Source: Marsupella aquatica (Eukaryota > Marchantiophyta). Taken from it: DNA of 64,000 nucleotides. A program made the translations under genes and the position numbers. The notes under the pieces were generated by a model. The model did no database searches and was not told the origin of the DNA. It saw only the letters and a list, made by a program, of their open reading frames with translations. Each line of letters starts with the position of its first letter. The stretch's first letter is position 1. Where the stretch lies: assembly GCA_973895155.1 (NCBI GenBank), contig OZ316891.1:28830001-28894000 (forward strand), read 5' to 3'. Below are positions 1-11,000 of this stretch, in pieces.

Positions 1-860
1 AAAGAATCCCTTAGCACTCGCAAAATACTCAACATAAAGTGCATTTGGATTGGCAACACAATCTGCTTCCCTTCAAGTCTACTTTTGTTTTACTATGAGA
101 TCAAAGGTTGGAGCCTTTCCAACCCTTGCCCTTGGGATTTCACAAATATAGCCGTCAGGCTTGGCACAAGACGGGATTCAGGCAGTAATTCTTGCTCACT
201 CAAAGGCTGGCATATGCGAAGTTTAGGGTCGCATTCTTCAGGACCTGTACATGCGAGTTGGGCCTGAAAATTACTCACCCAAGATTCACTCTCTAGAAAC
301 TTCTCTTTATACAGGGATCCACGTGTACTTTCCTACAAATTATTTATTAGTAAAGATGTAATAAATCTCAGCCACCCGTAATGACCTACCCTTGGCACCC
401 TCGATCATTGATCCGAAGGTTTCAGGCCTCGATAGGCTTCACACTACACCACACTACTCGACTCATTCTGAGGGTTTATCAACAGAAGTCTCGACCCTTC
501 ATTGGCCTCGAGAAGCAGAGGAGGCAGAGGACGTGACCTCGACCTGTGGACGACGAACTGGGCAGACATGGCGGCATCGATATGACGAGCGGATTTGACT
601 GTTGGAATCACAGGTGCTGGAATTGCATTACCCCTTATTCTGTCTCGATCGAGGGAGAGACTGAGAAGACAATTCTGTTGCTCCGCTAGTGAGAGGCAGA
701 GGTGGAGGAATTCCGTTAATGTGTTCAGCGCTACGAGAGAGTAAGAGGTGGATTGTGGTGAGTACTATGCTCTTTCGTGTGAAGGGAGTGGAGATGCAGA
801 GTGCGGAAAACTGACGACAAGGAGTTGGAGGAGATTTTTGGAATGGGAGGAGGAGGACTG
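1..860. other. 5' flank with no gene seen
   Basis: Only short overlapping open frames on both strands are present, with no recognisable domain and no consistent coding signal. The last 100 bases are probably the promoter and 5' leader of the PORR gene that starts at 888. Confidence 0.5.
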
Positions 861-861
861 G

Positions 862-873
862 GTTTAGGGTTTT
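862..873 (+). promoter_or_regulatory. telo-box-like motif just upstream of the PORR gene
   Basis: The stretch reads gtttagggtttt, the reverse complement of the plant telo-box AAACCCTA. It lies 15 bases before the ATG at 888, so it is in the leader or core promoter. Telo-boxes are known in plant genes for translation and organelle functions, which fits the gene. Its activity here is inferred. Confidence 0.5.
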
Positions 874-887
874 GAGCATTGGCAGCA

Positions 888-2459
888 ATGGCGTCGCACA
901 GGATGTCACTGACGAGGGCGGTTCGTTTCTTCTCGGTTGCTGGTAGGAGCGGCGTGTCGTCGTCATCATCAGGTTTGGCCTGCACCCCCCCGACCACGGT
1001 GCGAATCGCTCGCACTAACTTTTTCGGATGCACCCAAAGGTTGCAATGTGTTACCTTGCCTCCAAATAGGATATGGAATTCCAGCCGATTGCTAGGTGCC
1101 CAGGCAAGAATCAAGCGCAGGAAGGACCCCGCATTTGACAACGTCGTCCAGAGAGAGAAGAAGGTGAGGATTGTGAATAAGATCAAGGACATACTTGTCA
1201 AGCAGCCCAGCAGGTCGATGACGCTATTGCAGCTGGGAAAGTACCGGAAGAATTTTGGATTGACAGGAAAGAGGCGAGTGATCGCTCTCCTAAACAGGTA
1301 TCAGGCCGTGTTCGAGGTCTATGAGGAGGGCTGCAATGTATTGCATGTGCGCTTCACTGAGGAGGCTGAAGCTCAGTACGAAGAGGAGCTGAGGCTAAAA
1401 GCCAAGTTGGAGGTATTCCACGTAGAAAAGCTACGGAAATTGTTGATGATGTCCGTGGATAAGAGGCTTACAGTAGACAAAATTGCCCACATAAAAAATG
1501 ATTTGGGGTTACCTGAGGACTTCAGAACTACTCTCCTAACTAAATACCCCCAGTATTATAAGCTTGTTGAAACAGAGACTGGGCCTGCGTTAGAGCTTAC
1601 GTTTTGGGACCCGCTGTTGGCGGTTTCTGTTGCACAGAAAGCAGCAGCAGCAGAGGCTAGCAAAGTGGATGACAGAACTAGAATTATCATAGATGGAGAA
1701 GAAATTTTACCCACACAAGTTAGCAATCGAAGGCTGAATCTGCCGAAAGGCTTGAACCTTTCAAAGAAGGACAGAGTAGTTGCGTTGAAGTTCCAGCAGA
1801 TTCCCTACGTGTCACCGTATTCTGATACAACAGGTTTGGATCCCGCTTCCGTGCAAGCAGAGAAGAGAGCATGTGCCGCTGTGCATGAGCTCTTGAGCAT
1901 GACTTTGGAGAAGAAGACCCTGGTGGACCATCTCACCCACTTCAAAAAGGACTTCAAGTTTTCACAGAGAATCAGGGCTATGCTCATCCGCCATCCTGAA
2001 ATGTTTTACGTCTCATTCAAGGGTCACAGGGATTCTGTCTTCCTTCGTGAAGCTTACCAAGGCTCAGAACTCGTAGAGAAAGATCCTCTGGTTTTAGCGA
2101 GGGAGCACCTTCGCGAGCTTGTGCATGCTCGCAACCAAGCCATGAAATCAGAAAATGCAGGCGAGGGAGGCGATGAGGATGAGGACGATGATGATGATGA
2201 AGACGGTGATGAAGATAGCGAGTTTAGTGACCAATTTGATGAGGATGAGGAAGGTGAGAGTGATGATGAATGGTCGGATGAGGAAGAAGGAGAACGTGAT
2301 GAAGTTTCAAGGAAGGAGGCAGAGATCCTTGTCAGGTCTTATGCTCCATCTCCACGAAAAGCAGTGAAGACCTATAAAGACTTACGCCCTAGACCGGCGG
2401 ATAGCAGCGTTCAAAGACCTGAAGTTGCAACAATTGATAGACCAAGGGAGAGATGGTAG
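888..2459 (+). CDS. PORR-domain organelle RNA-binding protein (WTF1/RPD1-like)
   Basis: This intronless 523-codon gene belongs to the plant organelle RNA recognition (PORR) family, whose known members bind group II introns and aid their splicing in chloroplasts or mitochondria. The first ~75 residues are rich in Ser, Arg and hydroxylated residues with almost no acidic ones, as expected of an organelle transit peptide. The PORR domain opens with RRKDPAFDNVVQREKKV (about residues 77-93) and runs to about residue 410, with family-type segments such as LLQLGKYRKNFGLTGKRRV and HIKNDLGLPEDFRTTLL. A strongly acidic Glu/Asp tail occupies about residues 421-473. The open frame extends 9 bases upstream to a TTG; the first ATG, at 888, is the sensible start. 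Lack of introns is usual for PORR genes. Whether it goes to mitochondria or plastids cannot be settled from sequence alone. Confidence 0.93.
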   Translation: MASHRMSLTRAVRFFSVAGRSGVSSSSSGLACTPPTTVRIARTNFFGCTQRLQCVTLPPNRIWNSSRLLGAQARIKRRKDPAFDNVVQREKKVRIVNKIKDILVKQPSRSMTLLQLGKYRKNFGLTGKRRVIALLNRYQAVFEVYEEGCNVLHVRFTEEAEAQYEEELRLKAKLEVFHVEKLRKLLMMSVDKRLTVDKIAHIKNDLGLPEDFRTTLLTKYPQYYKLVETETGPALELTFWDPLLAVSVAQKAAAAEASKVDDRTRIIIDGEEILPTQVSNRRLNLPKGLNLSKKDRVVALKFQQIPYVSPYSDTTGLDPASVQAEKRACAAVHELLSMTLEKKTLVDHLTHFKKDFKFSQRIRAMLIRHPEMFYVSFKGHRDSVFLREAYQGSELVEKDPLVLAREHLRELVHARNQAMKSENAGEGGDEDEDDDDDEDGDEDSEFSDQFDEDEEGESDDEWSDEEEGERDEVSRKEAEILVRSYAPSPRKAVKTYKDLRPRPADSSVQRPEVATIDRPRERW

Positions 2460-2569
2460 ATGTATTCTTTCCCCATAGAAGTAGTCTGCAGTTTTACTTC
2501 TGTGCTCCTTTTCAGCTTTTACAGGTTTTTCGTTAATCATAGTGTAAGCCAGATCTGAGCCAGATGTGA

Positions 2570-2575
2570 AATAAA
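2570..2575 (+). terminator. candidate polyadenylation signal AATAAA
   Basis: A perfect AATAAA lies 110 bases after the PORR stop codon, a normal distance for a plant near-upstream element. Use of this site is inferred. Confidence 0.45.
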
Positions 2576-3383
2576 GTGGTTCACTCCGAACTGGTCAATG
2601 GGACAGGGCTTTCACCTTCTCCCCTAGACAAAATGCAAAACAGTCAATTCAATCAAGAAACTCTCGACTTATCAGTTTAATTCCAAACGAAGTACGAAGG
2701 TGCTGCATAGGTAATGTAAATTCCTCCAATGATTATATATTTCGTAGACAATGCTGGCTCTGGATGCGTTCTAAGGCATGCAATTTGATGAAAGGTTGAG
2801 ATGGCCATTCGGTATTTGCATTGCTGAATGTTGCTGCGAACATCCATGTTGCGTTAGACGTTCCTACATTGTGCAAGAGTGACCTTTCTCCTGCTGTCCG
2901 TGACATACCAGAGTCCAAAATAGTAAGCAGTGCCTAAAAAACATTTATGTCTGTAATCAACAGTGCATTTGGATGATAGTGGACGGCCGAATACTACATC
3001 TCCATCTCTCTCCTATAATACAAATGTCTTCTACATAATGAACCCCAACATCTTAATCGTGGAAGCCTGAAGGAAAGTGATCTAGCAAAATTGTAAGTTG
3101 TCTGTCTGATCTTATGACTGGACACATCCTCGCTGGGTATCAAACAGCAACCATCAATTCCTCTCTTTACCATGGTGTCCAAAATAACATTCAAAGCTTG
3201 GCATATGTTCACAATCTGCAAATGTAAATCACGTTACAGAACCTTCTTCTTGTAATCCACTGTTGCAGATTGTCCTCCATAAGAAAACGTTTGACAAGAG
3301 ACATGTCTTTCAGGCCACTATTGAGTTCTTGATAGATTTCTCACTCTTATTAGTTTTTACTAGCCCAATGTCCGTGTGTTGCA

Positions 3384-3453
3384 CAATTGTCTTTCAAACC
3401 ATGGAGTCCTTGCTATCACAATTGTCTTTCAACCCATGGAGTCTTTGCTGTCA
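3384..3453. repeat. 35-bp tandem repeat, two copies
   Basis: Two adjacent copies of a 35-bp unit beginning caattgtctttcaa differ at only a few positions (3384-3418 and 3419-3453). Confidence 0.85.
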
Positions 3454-3506
3454 TGTTGTCCGTTACTATGTCCATGTGTTGCAAGGAAATGTTGTGGAGT
3501 CAGGGT

Positions 3507-3746
3507 AGTTATTGAGACATCTTATGTGTCATCAATCTAATGGCACTCTTTGAAACAAGTAACTTACTATGTCCATGTGGAGGCAAGGAAGTTATTGAGA
3601 CATCTTATGTGTCATCAATCTAATGGCACTCTTTGAAACAAGTAAATTACTATGTCCATATGTTGCAAGGAAATGTTGTGGAGGCAAGGAAGTTATTGAG
3701 ACATCTTATGTGTCATGGATCTAATGGCAATACTTGAAACAAGTAA
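3507..3746. repeat. interrupted direct repeat, three 56-bp copies
   Basis: A 56-bp unit beginning agttattgagacatcttatg occurs at 3507-3562, 3590-3645 and 3691-3746. The first two are almost identical and the third has a few changes. The spacers also share tactatgtccat and gttgtgg. Confidence 0.85.
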
Positions 3747-4385
3747 AGCATTGAGGCACAGAATTGTTGTTGAGACAAAGAAGTCATTGAGAAAAGGAAG
3801 TGTTGTTGACAGTGTTACTGATGTCAGGGTTGATGCAAAACCTAGTCAATAGCATCTACATCAGGTCAGGCCACAGCAACAGTAAAAGACTGTTTATTAA
3901 GAGGGCAAGGGAGGAAGGGAAGGATGTGAGAGTGAGAGTTGCAATGAGACTGTCCATCACGAGGGTGAGTGAAGGAGGGGTGAGACTGGCAAGGGACAAA
4001 ACCAATTTCTTCCCTTTACCCCCTTTCCCTTCCTCTGCCTGCCCCGCCTTGCCCTGACTGGGGCAATAGTCTGCAGGCAAGGCACAGAGTAGGAGGGCAG
4101 GCATGAGGCAAAGAGTAGGGGGGTGGGCAGGAGGCACATGGCCAGGCCATAGATGGGTCTGTGGACGATCCAACAGTGATGAGAAACCATCCGACGTCCA
4201 AGATTTCTTCCCACCATAAACTCTGTTTGTAAACAGTCCATGGAGAAGTTTAAGAAGGATTGCATATCTAACTAATAAAGCATATATCAAAGTGCCGAAA
4301 AGCACAAACGCCCAAACCGGGAGACAGGGTCCCAAAGGCAAAGCAACCCAATAAAGTGCAATTGAAAGCTACTCCTTGGGTCTAC

Positions 4386-4481
4386 TGTTTAGAGTGAAGT
4401 CTCAAGACCATGATTCTTGTTTAGAGTGAAGCCTCAAGACCATGATTCTTGTTTAGAGTGAAACCTCAAGACCATGATTCT
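4386..4481. repeat. 32-bp tandem repeat, three copies
   Basis: Three head-to-tail copies of a 32-bp unit beginning tgtttagagtgaa differ only at one or two bases (4386, 4418 and 4450 starts). Confidence 0.9.
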
Positions 4482-5620
4482 AATTGAGGGCATCAGTGAA
4501 AGTGACTGTGCAGACCAAAAATAGGGTTGGGTGTAAAGATGAACACAAAATAACATGAAATGCTTTTCTATGCGAGGTTTTTTTTCTCCTGATCTCCGTT
4601 TGCATTTATGGAACGGGTAATCATTCTAGTTCATATTGTTAATACTCTTGAGTTCCTGAAGAGATTTAGGGTATAGGATCCTTGCAGTCATTTTTGTTAG
4701 TATGATTTTTATTAATGGGGTTGCATTATTTAGCCCCTTATGTAAGTCCATTTCAAAATTCTTGGTCTATGCTTACACCCCCCAACACAAATGACAATGT
4801 TTGCAATGACAAACAAACACAATTGTTTGTGCTTGTTGTGACTCTAACAAAAGATTTTAGACCTGGGAATGATAAAAACCTCAGAAAACTGAAATATAAC
4901 ATGTCCAGTAGCAAAGAGTGGGAGAAAATAACAGCTTGTGACCATTTTATTTACATTTGAATTCTAGTAATCATTTCTTTATCTTTTAATTCATTTACTT
5001 GAAAAACAATAAGAAATGCCTGTAGGCTTCCCGACAGCCTTTAGATGTGATTTATTAATGCATTTGATCAATCATTGGCTAACAAAGAGAATGGTCAACT
5101 ATGGGTGCACAATGGCCACAATAAATGTTGCATGTCATCAAAATTCTCAGATCAATGAACAAGATCAAATGTACTGTTCAACATAGATGACATTCACAAC
5201 GGTAAGCCCATGATACATCCAATGCACAAATGGTCGACACAAGAGATATGTGGTTCACTTCCTTGAGGCTACGTCCACGGTAACACACGAGAGAGCTTTA
5301 TTGAACTCTAAGCCTGTCGGCCACACCGAGTCTCCACAATGTAAGCTCTCCGTATCATTCAAGTGGCTCCATAACAATGAGCCTTAGTTTCACTTATCCA
5401 AGCAAGTACCGCTTAGGATATAGTGTGAACTTAGTTAACCTAACCAAGTCTCTGACTATGGTTAACCTAACTATGGTTACATGTCTTTTAGGGGCTCATC
5501 CATCTGGATTCAACTTACCACACAAAGACCAAGTTTTGAGATCTCAGTTTCTCACCACCATTAAAGTTTCAATAAATACACCTGACTTAAAAAATATTAA
5601 AAAAATATGGAGTATTATTG

Positions 5621-6960
5621 ACACCTCACGTACAACACGAAGTTCAACCCCTATCAACTTCATTTCAGTCAATAAATCTGTTTAAAAAGGATAAAAAATT
5701 GGAGAATAAACCACACCTTCTATATAAACGATAAGTTCAACCAATGTTAACTTCATTTCACTCAATTCAAAAAGAAAAATTTGTATCTAGCGTAAACCAC
5801 ACTTCACATACAACAGAAAAGTTTGACCACTGTTAATTATATTCCAACCAATAAATCTGGTTAACAAAGGTCAAATAACTATAAATCTGTATAAAAAAGA
5901 AAGCATATAGAGTACAAACCACACCACACATACAACAGATAAGTTAGACCAGAGTTCAATTTATTTTAGTCAAGAAATCTATTAAAAAAGGTAAAAAAAA
6001 TAACTATTGAGCATAAACCATACCTCGGATGAAAACTAAAGCTGGTATGGACCTTTACTTTGTCTATGAAGCCCAAATGGGCTGGCAAAGCTTAAATGGA
6101 CTTGCTCAGAACATTTAAAACTCACTCGAATTAAAGTATATACAATTTTGATTGAATTGTGACCTCTAAAAGCTCTCTTTAGTGTTGGTAGCCAGTTTCA
6201 ATTACATTAAAGGAACTATTATACTTGCTAACTTGGCAACTTAACCACCTTGAACCTATGCCATTACTCAGGATCAACATGATGTCTTGATTATTTCCTC
6301 CCCAAGGTAGTCAAAGTAGCTAACTGTGATCCTTGACTGGTTCCTTTTTTGCTTTGGTGTAAAAACAACAATTGCTTTACTCAGTCCATGGGGATGGTGC
6401 AAAGACAATGTCTCAGTCTATCTAGGTTTCAGTTGACCGAGTTGACTTTATTTCAGTCAATAAATCTACAACTATAATAAGAGATCTTGCGGTTTTTTTT
6501 CCTTCGTCCCAATACACAACAGCTCCTGGGCGGGAAAGATCCACAGACGGTTCACTTGACTGTTTTCCTTGACCATTGATGGAGGAAATTGACACCCTTG
6601 GCGCATATGTGCCTCCCCACGCTGCCCCAGAAATGCCCCAGCCCGACTCCCTATGGGCCAACCCTCCTTGCCCTGCGCAATGCACGGGCATAGGGCTTGT
6701 TTATGTATAACTCTAATGTCTCAGTCTATCTGGGCTGGGCTTTTGTTTCAGTTGACCAGAGTTAACTTGGGGCCCTCTCCCCTGTTTTCCTTCATGTTTT
6801 TGGGTTGCTTTGCCTTTGGGATCATGTTTCCCTCCTTTTTTTGCCCTTGGGCAGTGTAATATATATATATATAATTTTATTTCAGTCAATAAAAATCTTT
6901 TGGAAAAAAAGGTAAAAAAACTATAGAGTATAAAACACATCTCACATACAAAACACTCTA
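5621..6960. repeat. degenerate tandem array with a GC-richer interruption
   Basis: About four diverged units of roughly 85-110 bp lie at 5621-6030. Each has a cacat/cacgtacaacac-like start, a ttcaac..gtt core, a ttcagtcaataaatct segment and an aaaccacac end. Further fragments of the same unit appear at about 6430-6475 and 6874-6960. The intervening ~200 bp is compositionally different, and the motif tctcagtctatct occurs on both sides of it (6410 and 6718). Confidence 0.6.
6859..6873. repeat. (AT)n microsatellite
   Basis: A short uninterrupted run of alternating A and T. Confidence 0.9.
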
Positions 6961-7204
6961 TGCACAGCTGACAGTACTAGTGCTGTACTGTAGTTGTTCT
7001 CAGAAAGCACTGTAGACCGAAATCCTATCGAGGAAATCAGTCTATGGGGAACAATCAGAATGTGTTGATCGAATGCCCTGATCGATCATGTAGTTTTCTC
7101 TGTACAGTTCTGGAGAATCTATTGACTGTTGTGCAAGCGCGGTACGAAGAAATGAACAGAAGGATGGTGTGCGTCGTTCGAATTCGAACTATTGCACAGT
7201 CAAT

Positions 7205-7426
7205 TCACAGTGCTCTCTGAGTAGAGGAGCTCGATCGAGCCAAATAGCAATGGCCATTCTCACATGAGGAGACCTGCTTGCTAGCGAGCTGCTGTACTGG
7301 ACTGTACTCCCTTGCCCCGAGAAGCATCGTAAGTGCGTTTTTGAGCATCTGAAATTTTACCGCTGGATTTTCAGGACGGTTCATTTGTGTGATTTCAATT
7401 TCTTTGGCATCGGACATGTCCTCCAT
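7205..7426 (-). other. open frame of uncertain reality, divergent from the acetyltransferase-like gene
   Basis: A minus-strand frame of 73 codons starts at a true ATG and reads MEDMSDAKEIEITQMNRP at its start. A possible splice donor (cag|gtctcc) lies after about 50 codons, so it might be the first exon of a small gene. No family is recognised, no downstream exon could be joined with confidence, and the frame could be chance. Confidence 0.2.
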
Positions 7427-7709
7427 TGTCTCTTATCTTCTCGCCTTCCGCAGTGCGCTTCTTGTCTTCTCCATTGAGTATAAGATCGGTCATTGGCAAC
7501 ACTGATTTATGAGCTATGTGATCGTCTTGGCCGGCACGAGACGCAAATGGACATCTCACTAGGAAACTGTTGCTCCATTTCGTGCGTGTTCTTCTTTGCT
7601 TTCCTCACGTCACCCTGTCTCCTGCATTCCTACAGACTGATCATCGCTTCTTTGCTCATTGGACCGTGAAAGAAGTAATTTACGAGCTCTGACAGGGAGG
7701 ACAATCCAG

Positions 7710-7904
7710 GTAGGTGTTTAGGGTTAGGGTAGGCTCACGGAAAGACTCTACCAGAATAGCAGGGCTTAGTAAAATTAAGGTTAAATTGTTGCATAAAGAA
7801 GCCAACGCATCGTGAATCCAAGGCCATTTAGACATGTATTTAATTGCAATTACAGATATCCTGAAGATGAGAATGATATTAATTTCTTCTCCACATGTTT
7901 TCAG
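7710..7904 (+). promoter_or_regulatory. possible 5'-UTR intron with telomere-like motif
   Basis: A good donor (cag|gtaggt, GT at 7710-7711) is followed by gtttagggttagggt, a telomere-repeat-like stretch. A candidate acceptor (ttttcag) ends at 7904. This would remove a leader intron before the ATG at 8017. The splice sites are visible; their use is inferred. Confidence 0.35.
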
Positions 7905-8016
7905 AATTGATTTGTTCCCTAATTGCTCAAGGAGGCAAAGATGCTGTAGCCTTCAAATTTTCGGGCGTGAATTTGAGGGAGTACTTTGGGGAAGGGCTGG
8001 TGGTGGTGGTGGAAGA

Positions 8017-11000
8017 ATGGAGCCTGCTACTGCGGTGAGCACCGAGACTCCTCTGCTGATAGGTCGAGCCGCCGTGGGAGACGTAGAGGAGGTAGCGACT
8101 ATTTTGGAGCCGTTGCTGGCCATCAGAAGGGCGAGCAAAGAGGACCTCAGAATCAGTGTGGGCGGCAATGGGGAGTACGAAGCCAAGATTGTGCCTGTCC
8201 GTGAGCGTTTGGCATCTCTCGATGTCTTCAGGGGGCTCACTATCGCGGTACGTATGAATCCTCAACTTTCAAACAATGTGCACCAGAGGTCATTATGAAA
8301 TCGAAAATGAATTTGGAACTTAGAATCTCATATTGTGATTAATCCGAAGGAATGACCGTTATTCTCCATCAGCCTAAAATTACAGTGTTCTTACTTTGCC
8401 TACCTGTCTATTGATAACCCAACAGACACTGGGAGTGGTCATTTTGCATTGATTCATTGAAGACCGTTCGTACATGCAGATCATGATTCTAGTCGACAAT
8501 GGAGGGGGAAAGTGGCCAGCTATAAACCATTCTCCCTGGAATGGAGTGACACTTGCGGATTTTGTGATGCCAGCCTTCCTCTTCATTGTGGGACTGTCCA
8601 TCACCCTCGCTTACAAGGTACACTTCGTCTCTATTGGTCTGAAATGCTAAGGCAGTCAGTTGTAATTCTTCTGGCTTAAAAGAAATCTGTTACCTTCTTT
8701 TGTACTTCCGAGGTTCCTTAGTGTTTTGTAGACAGGATGTTATCTCAATTGATGTCATCGATGCTTTGTTTCCTTGTGTTAGCTTTTCTGTGATGTCGTC
8801 ACTCCTGTAGGATTAAATTTGACTCATAGATATTTATTCATTGTTAGTTTTCTGCTTAAATTAAATTCTTATAGACCAGTTCACAGGAATGAGATGCACG
8901 TAATTTAATGCTTTTGTTAGCTGGAGCACCGATTTTATCAATGAATGCATTGACTCATATGGAACGGCTCTTTACTAGGCCAAACCAGGAAATGTCTCCA
9001 ACTGATTTGTGCCCTGATTGATCTCTTGCAGAGGGTTCCGAGTAAGGGAGCTGCAACTGTAAAGGCACTGTCACGGACATTGAACCTTTTGTTACTGGGA
9101 GTTCTGCTTCAAGGTAGGACGTCGGTTTCTCCTAAGTAATACCTGCAAAAGCTCAAACGGAATTTTGGCGCATAGTGTAGGTCATCAATTGTTCGACCAA
9201 AGTATTCATGGTGGATTGGGCTCTACAGGTGGTTACTATCATGGACTTAACGATCTAAGCTATGGGGTAGATGTTCAGGTCATCCGGTGGTGTGGCATTC
9301 TCCAGGTCCGTTTGTTGGATTGTTTAAATCTTATTGTCATGTAATGACTGCAGATAATAGTTTTCCGATTTGCTTCCTTTTTGTGTGGCCGCGCGGGTGA
9401 ACTTAAATAATATATTATATTCCATAAGTTACGTATCATGAATGATTGGATAGCTTCTTTCGATTGCTGATTACCGTGTCGTTATAGTGGGGTTGGAGTA
9501 TACTGGTAACCATGCTTGAAAGTTGATCAACCGTTTTGTTGCTTCTTCGTGTGACAGAGAATTGCTCTTGCATACCTGGTGGTAACGCTATGTGAGATAT
9601 GGAATCCACGAGTTGCTTCTTCATCACCTCCTGATGGATGCCATGCAATCCTGAAGATGTATTTCTGGCACTGGTAAGGCTGCCCATTATGTTGTGAAGA
9701 ACCAAGCACGTTTGGAGCAAGGCCTTGTTCAGTCTTCAGTGGTTACCTTTGGTCTTTCCCTTCTCAGAAACATGATACACACAACCACCCTCATTCAGAA
9801 TAACAAAGTTGCAGTTTTGCAGGGTTGTCGCTGGACTTCTCTCAACTTTGTACCTTGTCCTCCTCTACGGCTTGTATGTTCCAGACTGGGAGTTTGTAAC
9901 ATCTACAGAACCAAGCGCTGTTCTCCAGGTATGTCCAAATGTTTCTGAGACGTGTCTAATAGTGTCAAACAGGGGTATTAGTTACTGGACTCGTGGCTCA
10001 CAGTGACAGTGTTTCTTGGCAAGTTAGTATCGAGTAATATGGAAGAGAGTAAGGGAGCATAATACTGCCCATTCGTCAAATGTGGGGTCCCTAGTTTCTT
10101 GGACTGCAACTCAACTTGGTTATCTTAAAACCGCTTCACTTTCGGTCCCATATGTGATTGAAGGGGTGTGGACCACAAATCACTCATTCATTCATTCCCT
10201 CGACCCAAGTAAATGCCGGAGCACTCTCTGATCTTCTTTCCTGTTCTCTAGTTCAAATATACAGCAAGAGTATGGAGCTGCCCTCACTTGGAAGGTCAAT
10301 TCAGGATATGATGATTGTTTGTGAGGTCATGGTATACACTGTGCACAGGTCATTCTTTAAGTACACTACATTGAAAGATTGGGAAAGGCTATAGATTAAT
10401 CAACTTGAAGTGCACTGTTTTGACATCAGTCTTCAATTGTTCTGCCTTGGCATGAACACAGGTCAAGTGTGGAGTTAGGGGTGACCTGAGTCCTCCGTGC
10501 AATGCAGTTGGTTATCTGGATCGTTTGCTTCTGGGACTTAATCATCTGTACAAGAACCCAATGTACAAACGCACCAAGGTAAGTCCTTTAAAGGCATACA
10601 ACATTGATCATTGACATCTGAAACAAGGTTGCTCGCAGGGTTTTGTATAATTTCAGCTGTCACAAGGAGATCTGAATGTTGAAAGAGGTAGTGAGTCAGA
10701 TCTAAGGTTGTCCACCGGGCCCTTGTTTTGTTTAATATGCTTTGCCTCCAACAGGTCATTGAATTCTGCGGTTATATGCATTTCAGGATTGTAGTATGAA
10801 CTCACCGGACTATGGTCCGATGCCCACGGATGCCCCTAACTGGTGCCTGGCCCCATTTGATCCGGAGGGCCTTCTCAGGTATGCTGATGTGTTCCATAGC
10901 CTTTAAGGAAATGTGCACTGCAATATTCTGTTGGAATACCTGGACCCATGTGTGGTTATGTGTGTATCAATTGGTTACTGTAAGGATTACAGAGAATTTC

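Larger units (their letters stand above)
2600..7200. other. intergenic region rich in short tandem repeats
   Basis: No gene can be supported here. The region is AT-rich from about 4.5 kb and holds the separate repeat arrays listed below. Open frames are short, overlap on both strands and show no domain. A GC-richer block at about 3.9-4.3 kb and another at 6.5-6.7 kb interrupt the AT-rich sequence but carry nothing I recognise. Confidence 0.5.

Noticed and set aside
879-887. Upstream TTG start of the PORR frame
   Set aside because: Plant nuclear genes start at ATG in nearly all cases. The in-frame ATG at 888 gives a good transit-peptide start.
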